The notes under the pieces are model-generated. The model searched no databases. It was not told the origin of the DNA and was given only the letters and a program-made list of their open reading frames with translations. From assembly GCA_900074885.1 (NCBI GenBank), contig FJUW01000013.1:405486-469485 (forward strand): a stretch of 64,000 bases of DNA, given 5' to 3'. The translations under genes and the position numbers were made by a program. The DNA comes from Rhynchosporium graminicola (Eukaryota > Ascomycota > Leotiomycetes > Helotiales > Ploettnerulaceae). This document shows, one piece after another, positions 57,016 to 64,000 of the stretch (position 1 is its first letter; each line of letters starts with the position of its first letter).

Positions 57016-58583
57016 TACGAGCGTTTAGATAAGCGGAAGAAACTTAATCGTAGATTTCGCTAATTAAATAAGTATATAGTAGGGTATAGCGTTATACGTA
57101 TAGATGACTATTATAAAGTAGTAAACTATTATTAATAGTATAGCTATCTCCTAATATATGTCGTTCCTTAGAGAATAATTCTTAGTTAAATTAGTATAGT
57201 TTCTCGATTAAATTAAAAGAATTATATATAAGTTCTAGTAATATATTAGTCTCTAGTGATATTAAATATATATAACTAATTTAATCGATATAATACTCCG
57301 CTAGTTCTGCGTTAATCCTAAGGTCTAAGTAGTTTAAAAGTAATAAAACCCGAGATTTATTATCTTATTTCTATTATTCCTATATCCTTAGATCTTATTT
57401 CTTATAGCTAAGGATATTAGCTTTAGCGTTATCTTTACTAAGTATATATATAATTTAAAAGTTGAATTCGGAAAGGAATTCTATTTATCTAGCTTATTTA
57501 CTAGTTAGGACTTTAGTAGTTATAAAGTATTCTAAGGATCGATAGTCCGTATATACGCTAGTATAATATCGTAGTAATATAAGTTCCGGTCTCTATTTCC
57601 GGAAAGACTTAATAATAGTATATAGCTCCTTATTATAGATCTTCTAGTTTAGTTCATATCTATTAAGAATATAGAAATAGAATCTAATTAGATACTACTA
57701 GTTATCTTTATATAATTAGGAGATAACTCTAGCTATTATACTATTAGAGGTATTAGTTTCTAGTTTAGTTTATAATTTAGGGTCGAAATAGTATAGTTTC
57801 TGTACTAATAGTAGCTATTAATATAAATCGTCGAAAGACTTCTTATAATCATTAGTAAAATTCTATAGTACTATAGGCTAAGTAAGTACTAAGAGAGGTT
57901 TAGCGATAAGGCCGAAATTCCGAATAAATTAATAGTAGAACCTATAGAATCCTAGGAAGGATTTCATAGCTATTACTATTTCGGGGTACTTCAAGTCTAT
58001 TAATAATACTACTTTCTCGGGATCTAGCTCGATTCTATTAATAGTAATAATATATCTAAGGTATTTAGTCCGAGTAATATAGAATTCGCTTTTCTTAATA
58101 TTTACTTAGAGTCTAGTATCTATTAAGTATTATAATACTAATTTAATATATTCCTTATATTCCTAGAGCGTTTCCGAGTATATAAGAATATTATCTAAGT
58201 AAGCTATATAGAAGTTATCTAAGTAGTCTAATAATATATTATTTATATATCGCTAGTATATACTAAGTCTATTATAGAGCTTAAAAGGTAATACTTTATA
58301 TTTATAAGATCTAAAGCGAGTTCGGAAAGTAATATACTCCTCGGATTTAGAGTCTATATAAATATAGTTAAATACTACTTAGATATCTAGTTTAGTAAAG
58401 ATTACTACTTTAGATATATAAGTTAAGAGCTTATTAATCCTAAGTATTAAGTAGGAATCCTTTCGAGTAATCGTATTAAGCTTACGATAGTTAATATAGA
58501 AGCGTAATCCTCTATCGGCCTTCTTAACGAATAGTATAAGTAATATAAAGGGACTTTAGCTAGATTCGATAAATCTTTTATCT
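57016..58583. repeat. Copy 2 of the 1,568-bp direct duplication
   Basis: Same length as copy 1. After copy 2 the sequence continues into AAGTTCTCTATAAAGTACTT, the expected upstream part of the reverse transcriptase. Confidence 0.9.
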
Positions 58584-60567
58584 AAGTTCTCTATAAAGTA
58601 CTTCTTAGTTACTTATAGTTCGTCTATAGATTACTAATATAAGAGCGAATATACGTTAAGTAATAGTTCTTCTAGAATAATTTTATAATTATATAAGCGA
58701 TATAATAGAAGAATATTAGAATCCCGCTTAGAAAAGGCTTCCTTAAGAGTATAATACTATTCTAGTAGCTTTTTAGCTACGAGTTATTTAGTATTAGGAT
58801 TCTTAGGAGAGTCGCTATTTAGATAGTCTTATATAAAGCGATCTATCTCGTAGATATTAGTAAAGAATAATTCGAAGCCTTTATATTTTATATTAAAATA
58901 AAAAGCTATAGTACTAATTTAGTAAATCGGAACCGGTTTCTAAATCCTTAGAAGTTAAGAGAAGCACTTATAGTAAGGTTTTAGCGTAAGTACCTTTCTC
59001 GATAAATTTAAAGTAAGAAAGAGTTCGGATTCCTTAGCGATAAGCGGAAATAAGTTAAATAATAAGGATAATATATTAATATATTATATCGCTACTATTT
59101 AGTATAATCGCTATTAGTTTAGCTAGTTTATAGCTAAGTCCTGCGTATTAGTATTAATCTAGTAAGATCGATTAATACTAAGTTTATAAGGCGATAGAGT
59201 TATAATTATCTCCTTATTATATTAAAGAGTAGCTAGATAGCGTTCTAGTTATAGAAGCTTATAGTAGAGCGTATCTAGCTTAACCTGAAATCGTTATATC
59301 TATTTAATACTAATAATTATATCTTATTATCCTAAATCGAGGAGAATAAAAGAGTAGTTATAAATATACTTACTATTAATAGAAAAGTATAAACGTATAA
59401 AATAAGTAATATAAGTTCTAATAGACTATTAGAACTTATATATTAGAATAGAATAGGATAATAGCTCGATTTTAATACTAAGAGCTCTTAATAGTTATCC
59501 GGTAAGAGTGCGATTAATAAATAGATAACTATTTACTCTAGTATTAATTAAGCTATTTATAGAAACTCTTAGCTTATTTATACTAACTATAGTTAGGTAT
59601 ATAAATTACTTATCTCCCTTTAAGGAGTTAAGATCTAAATTAGAGAGATTATACTTATATAGACTTAAGAAAGAGTTTTTACCTAGGCCTTATCGTTTCC
59701 CTCTAGTATTAGTCTAGATTCAGAAGGTATATCTTCTATTACTTTCTTAGTTACTTAATCTTCTTCTAGAAATTCGTCGATTAATTAAACTTTAAGTAAG
59801 TTAAAGTAGTTTAGCTTAATATAATCAAGCTATCTATAACTATAATATCTAAGGAGTTCTCCGGTCAAGGTAGTAAGGCGTTTTAGCGCGGAGAGAGTAC
59901 TAGATTATACTAGGGTAAAGGTATATACGTATAGTATAAGAGTAGTTTATCGAGGGGCTAAGCTTAGGGACCAGTAAGGAGTAGAACTAGTAAAGGTCGT
60001 AGTAGTAATAGTAAGCTAATAGTGTTATACCGGGATAATAGCTTTCTCGGGATAAGTATATTCTAAGTTATAGCGATATTTAGTATTAAAAGAAAATAAG
60101 GATCTAACTATAGAAGTATAGTCCTTATTCTATATTAGTTTAATAATAAGAGTTAAAGCGCGTAAAGATAGTATAATCTTATCTTATATATAAAAGAACT
60201 ACTCTTTCCTTTTAATTTTACTTTAGATAATAGCGCTTTAAAATCGATTACGAAACTCAGTGAAAGTCTCGCGTATATAACTAAGTTATTATATTTCTAA
60301 GTAGTAGAAAGTATTACGATAGTTATCTTCTTCTAAACTAATAAGGAAGTTCTCTTCTAATAAGGAGATTATTTCCTTACTAGTCTTAAACTTATTAGCG
60401 AGGTACTAAAGCGTAAGATACTCCTTAGCTAATCTAGTAATTAGTCCCTATACGAGAACGCGCTAAGAGAAGTCTATAAAATAATAATTAGCGTTTATAG
60501 CTAGTTAGTCTCGTATCGATACTCTCTATTAGAGGAAAGTAGAGTCCGACTTATTATCTAGGAGCTA

Positions 60568-60774
60568 TGACGGCGCATAGTATACGTGGCAGATACGGGC
60601 CAGTATCAGTGCCTTAGGTATACCCTCCTTGTATATATAGAAGGTACAGACTCCTTCAGAGCTCTACATCTTTCTGTTTCCTTCGTACTAGACTATATAA
60701 GATCGCTCTTAGCCTCCCTACTTATTTATTCTTACTTATATACCGCTTTAAGTCTTATATCGTTATATTAAATA
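60568..60774 (+). repeat. Probable 5' LTR of the plus-strand Gypsy element
   Basis: The last ~105 bases, starting TTTCCTTCGTACTAGACTAT, match 972-1070 of the solo LTR; the first ~95 bases do not. The boundaries are estimates. Confidence 0.6.
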
Positions 60775-61133
60775 GAAAGATTAAGACCGCCGGGGATAGT
60801 ATTAAATAATATCTCACCTAGAAAACTCGATTCGCACGTACGACTACTAGGGAGCTCTTCGCTAAGTTATCTCTACTTACCTTGGATTTTCGGAATTATA
60901 CGGAAACAGTTAGTACTATTAATTACGAATTCGATAGTTAGGTTTTCAAAAGAGCTGAGATTCTAGAGATCTCTCAGATAGCTAGGAATTTGAACGTAAT
61001 TCAGCCTTAGAAGCACTAGTATTACTGCGAAGTCACTCTCGGATACTTCGAAACTCGTTCCTTCGTACGTATAAAGTAAAATAGCAGACGAATTTTAGGT
61101 GGAAACTTCCTTATAGGCCTTAATATTTATTAT

Positions 61134-61490
61134 CCCCTTACCCGACTTTAACCTTCCGAAAGCAGCTCTAATAGCGAAAAACCTTACTTTTAAGCTAGGA
61201 CGAAATAGCTTATTACTCTAGCGGAAATTACCAGAATCCGACTCGTAACCTCTATACCCCGGTATAATTTATCCCCCTTAGTAGAATCGACCTTCTTCTA
61301 CTAGAAAAGAACCTTTATCTCCTTACCCGACTTCAACCTTCCGAAAGTAGCTCTAATAGCGAAAAACCTTACTTTTAGGCTAGGACGAAGTAGCTTATTA
61401 CCTTAGCGGAAATTACCGGAATTCGACTCGTAACCCCTATACCCCGGTATAATTTATCCCCTTCAGCAGAATCGATCTCCCTCTACTAAA
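61134..61490 (+). repeat. 185-bp tandem repeat in the Gypsy leader
   Basis: Two copies (61134-61318 and 61319-61490) share ACCTTCCGAAAG, GAAAAACCTTACTTTTA and TATACCCCGGTATAATTTATC at a spacing of 185 bases, with mostly transition differences. Confidence 0.8.
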
Positions 61491-61865
61491 ACTTTTAATT
61501 TAATACTTCCTATATCTACTTAACGAAGATATCCGACTCTCCTTGATCTTTTAGCTTCGTTAGAATTTGTGACGACTGGTCAGGTTTGGAGGCCTCTCCC
61601 TATTGGTGGAAACACTTACTGCTAAGCGAGATTACCCGAGTAGAGTTTGGGGGCCCCTTTTCATGTATATACTTCTATTCTCTCTCTACTTCTAGACTCC
61701 TTAGTTATAGATTCTCAAGTGATTCTTACTACTTCATATTTATGGTAATATGAGGTCTTATTACTTAGGTAGTTTTGAGACCTTTCTAAAGCGAGCGTTA
61801 TATTATCTATAACTCTTTTACTTACGTCTAGGAAGATAGTAAATATCTACTCATATTATACCTCT

Positions 61866-63130
61866 ATGCCTAGAGCTACTAAACGCAGGAGACTACGCTA
61901 TATAGAGAAGGCCTATACTAAGTATAAACTTGAAGAATGGTACCTAAACTGAAGTAACCTAAGTCCGATAAATCGACTACTAGTTCTCCGACTCCTTCTA
62001 CCTCCTATTTTTCGGCGACTCGTAATACTCGCTATAACCTACCTCTTTCTATAGTAGAGAGTACTCGCGACGACGCTTTATCCGAGTTGAGCTCCCTAAC
62101 TCCTACTATAATTAACGAACTCACTAAGTCGCTAAACCTCCCTGATAATACCCCTATATTAATAGTAACTATAAGTAACTTATAGGAAGACTGCGCTTAC
62201 TAGCTACAAGAGGCAGAAAGGAAGCTCGCGGAAGAGAGATAATTAAACGCCGACTTATCTATAGAACTATACTAGTTACGGGACGAGTTCCTAGAACTAC
62301 GTTAGTTGACTACCTAGCGCTCTGCTAAGTCTGTATCGTTTGATAACGTTTAATTGCGTATAATACTGCTACTATTAATTAAAGAAGATAACGCTACTCT
62401 TACGCCTAATAATCGTCATCGAGAATAATCTACTGGAGGAATATCGTTAATATTATACGCTACGCGTATAGAGAAGATACAGAACCTTCTAAATAAGCTC
62501 TCTGATGGAATCGACTACTCTCTAAAACTCTGGGAAATGCAGATACGTAACGCCCTCCGGCGCTACTCTAGCTACTTTATCGATAAAGATTACTATAAAG
62601 ATTAGTTACTTAACTAAATAGAAGGAATGGCTAGAACTTACCTGGAACTCTTATTCTTAGAACTAGAATATAACGAAGAAGGTAGTATAATCGATTTACT
62701 TAATATGATCACTTAATTTGTCTCCTTCTTATCTAATCTATATGACTAATAAACTGTAAGAGCTAGCTACTCCGCGCTAAAGATGGATTATAAGTAGACC
62801 TTCTGGATGTTCTACTACGAGTTTCGTACGCTAGCTCGTAAAGCTAGAGTAAATGATTAATCGACTCTGAAAATGGACTTATAGGAGAAGCTACTTGTAC
62901 GGCTACGGAAACAGCTCTTCTAATAGTACTGAACGTCAAGGATACTGGAAGAATACGTTGAGGCTGTATAAGCTGAAGACTAAGGTTAATTTATTGAAAA
63001 GACCTATTATTCCGAGTCTTCGGCTAAGGCTAGCGCGACTCGGGAACGCCCTATAAATACCTCCTCCTAGCGCCGTAGTACTAACTCCTCTTCTTATCTG
63101 TAAATTAGTCTTCCTACGCCCGAGAACACT
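61866..63130 (+). pseudogene. Gag-like region of the plus-strand Gypsy element
   Basis: After ATG at 61866 comes a basic start (MPRATKRRRLRY) and later a capsid-like segment (WEMQIRNALRRYSSYFIDKDYYKD). Frames are interrupted by stops, mostly TAG or TAA. Assignment rests on position upstream of the protease and on general gag-like character. Confidence 0.5.
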
Positions 63131-63479
63131 AGTGCGATTAGTAAATAAGTACTATACTCTGCACGAAATGACACGCCTCGTGTATAATCGCCGGCGAATG
63201 CTCCTCGTCACTTTACGCCTACCTTATACTTACGCTTATCATCAGCTCGACCTAACACTCTGTATCGAATTAACGTAATTGACGCTAATAACGACGTTGA
63301 TAGCGAGCTAGAAGAGACGTACAACGACGCCTAGGAGTATGTTAAACTGCTAGTAAAAGACTACGCCTAGGGAAAGACTCCTTCCTAGGTAGTATACGCG
63401 ATATGCGATATCTTGACCTTACGAAGCTTCTTGGTAGTTAATCGTTTATTACACGTGCTACTCTTACTAAGAATGGACT

Positions 63480-63810
63480 CTCGTATAAGCTACTCGCACT
63501 TCTCGATTCTGGAGCTAATAGGTACTGTTTTATTGATCGTTCTTTTCTTAAATCTCTTTCCTTCTTCTTAAAACCTTTAATTCACCTTCTGCTAAACGCA
63601 ATTCCTGTTAAAGGCTTTAATAGTGTTAATAGTGGTACTATTAGTTACTATACGATACTTAATTTGACGGTAGATCGTCGCGTTTAGGTATTTACCCCCT
63701 TTCTTATTACTACTCTCGGAAACTACGGTATTATACTCGGAAGGACCTGGCTTTCGGAATATCAAGTACTCTTAGATGCCTCTAAACGACAGATTATTTA
63801 GCTACTATGT
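63480..63810 (+). pseudogene. Retropepsin domain of the plus-strand Gypsy element
   Basis: Reads LALLDSGANRYCFIDRSF, with the catalytic LLDSGAN triad, followed by NYGIILGRTWLSEYQ (the ILG flap-associated motif) and LLDASKRQI. A TAG interrupts the frame before the FTP segment near 63687. The catalytic Asp-Ser-Gly is intact. Confidence 0.8.
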
Positions 63811-64000
63811 ACTCCTCCTAGTAACGTTTATAGCTCCCCGATCGAGATTAAGGACTTACGTAAATACTATACTTACTAGCGCTATTAATACGACGCTGAC
63901 GAACGAAACGAACGCCTCGATTAGTTCTGGGAAGCGTACGAGGAACAGCGAAGCGCGGCTAACTCTCCTATCAATATTCGAGCTGTTATTAACTCTATCT

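Larger units (their letters stand above)
52338..60545 (-). mobile_element. Ty3/Gypsy retrotransposon, minus strand, RIP-decayed, 5' LTR not found
   Basis: Reading from high to low coordinates, the decayed domains are in Gypsy order. Retropepsin lies near 59575-59460 (LINTRVNSYLFINRTL, from an LIDSGA-type start). Reverse transcriptase carries AYLDNILIYSET, a YLDD box with D changed to N, at 58207-58172 and again at 56639-56604. The integrase zinc-finger region lies near 55450-55350 (RKITKIISTYYY, KGLVSDVK). The 3' LTR is at 53005-52338. All frames are full of stops. Reverse transcriptase appears twice because of the duplication centred on the N at 57015. The upstream LTR is not visible near 60.5 kb, where another element starts. 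Confidence 0.85.
60568..64000 (+). mobile_element. Second Ty3/Gypsy element, plus strand, 5' part only
   Basis: A probable short 5' LTR (about 60568-60774) is followed by a leader with tandem repeats, a gag-like region from about 61866 and a retropepsin domain near 63490-63800. The element runs off the right edge. Stops such as TAG for CAG are frequent but the region is less eroded than the minus-strand element. Its LTR 3' end resembles that of the other family; the 5' part of the LTR does not. Confidence 0.8.

Noticed and set aside
50676..60545. CRISPR-like or centromeric repeat array
   Set aside because: The repeats are explained by hAT subterminal repeats and Gypsy domains; there is no regular repeat-spacer structure.

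Overview
The window is nuclear DNA of a filamentous ascomycete (Pezizomycotina). Genes carry short introns (mostly 45-135 bp) with GT..AG ends and CTAAC/CTGAC-like branch sites. The transposons carry the transition-only, CpA-to-TpA decay typical of repeat-induced point mutation (RIP). A C2H2 protein with a PigL-like N-terminal domain and a NACHT-type pseudogene also fit this group. Leotiomycetes is my best guess, but only a weak inference.

Layout. A decayed 666-bp LTR lies at 399-1064. From 1.5 to 9.95 kb are a Nit2/Nit3-type amidase, a membrane-anchored DUF5672 protein, the SAGA subunit Spt3 and a cytochrome P450. From 11 to 14 kb on the minus strand is a broken NACHT/ankyrin NLR-like gene. 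From 14.7 to 26 kb are a HAD hydrolase, a GPI-anchored BIM1/X325-like copper protein, folylpolyglutamate synthase, an SLC35/TPT-type transporter and mannitol-1-phosphate 5-dehydrogenase. From 26 to 33.7 kb there are no host genes that I can support, but there are two DNA transposons: a 793-bp Fot1/pogo deletion derivative and a 1,293-bp Tc1-type element inactivated by six nonsense codons. From 33.7 to 49.5 kb is a conserved housekeeping block: NatC catalytic subunit (Naa30/Mak3), formate dehydrogenase, Mic19, Tyw3, an RBM42-like RRM protein, aspartate-semialdehyde dehydrogenase, the PigL_N/C2H2 protein and Ade2. From 50.7 kb to the right edge is an AT-rich, RIP-ruined transposon island. It holds a hAT remnant, a minus-strand Ty3/Gypsy element containing an internal 1,568-bp duplication around a single N base, and the 5' part of a second, plus-strand Gypsy element that runs off the window.

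The host genes act in unrelated pathways: purine synthesis (ADE2), threonine/methionine synthesis (ASD), folate (FPGS), mannitol and formate metabolism, tRNA modification, N-terminal acetylation, SAGA and MICOS. I see no biosynthetic gene cluster and no clear new multi-gene system. The points most worth a second look are the in-frame TGA followed by a conserved-looking 63-codon tail in the C2H2 protein, the N-centred duplication, the antisense open region inside the Gypsy element, and the two Gypsy families that share only the 3' end of their LTRs. Exon boundaries were worked out by hand from splice signals, frame and family similarity; none was checked by a search.
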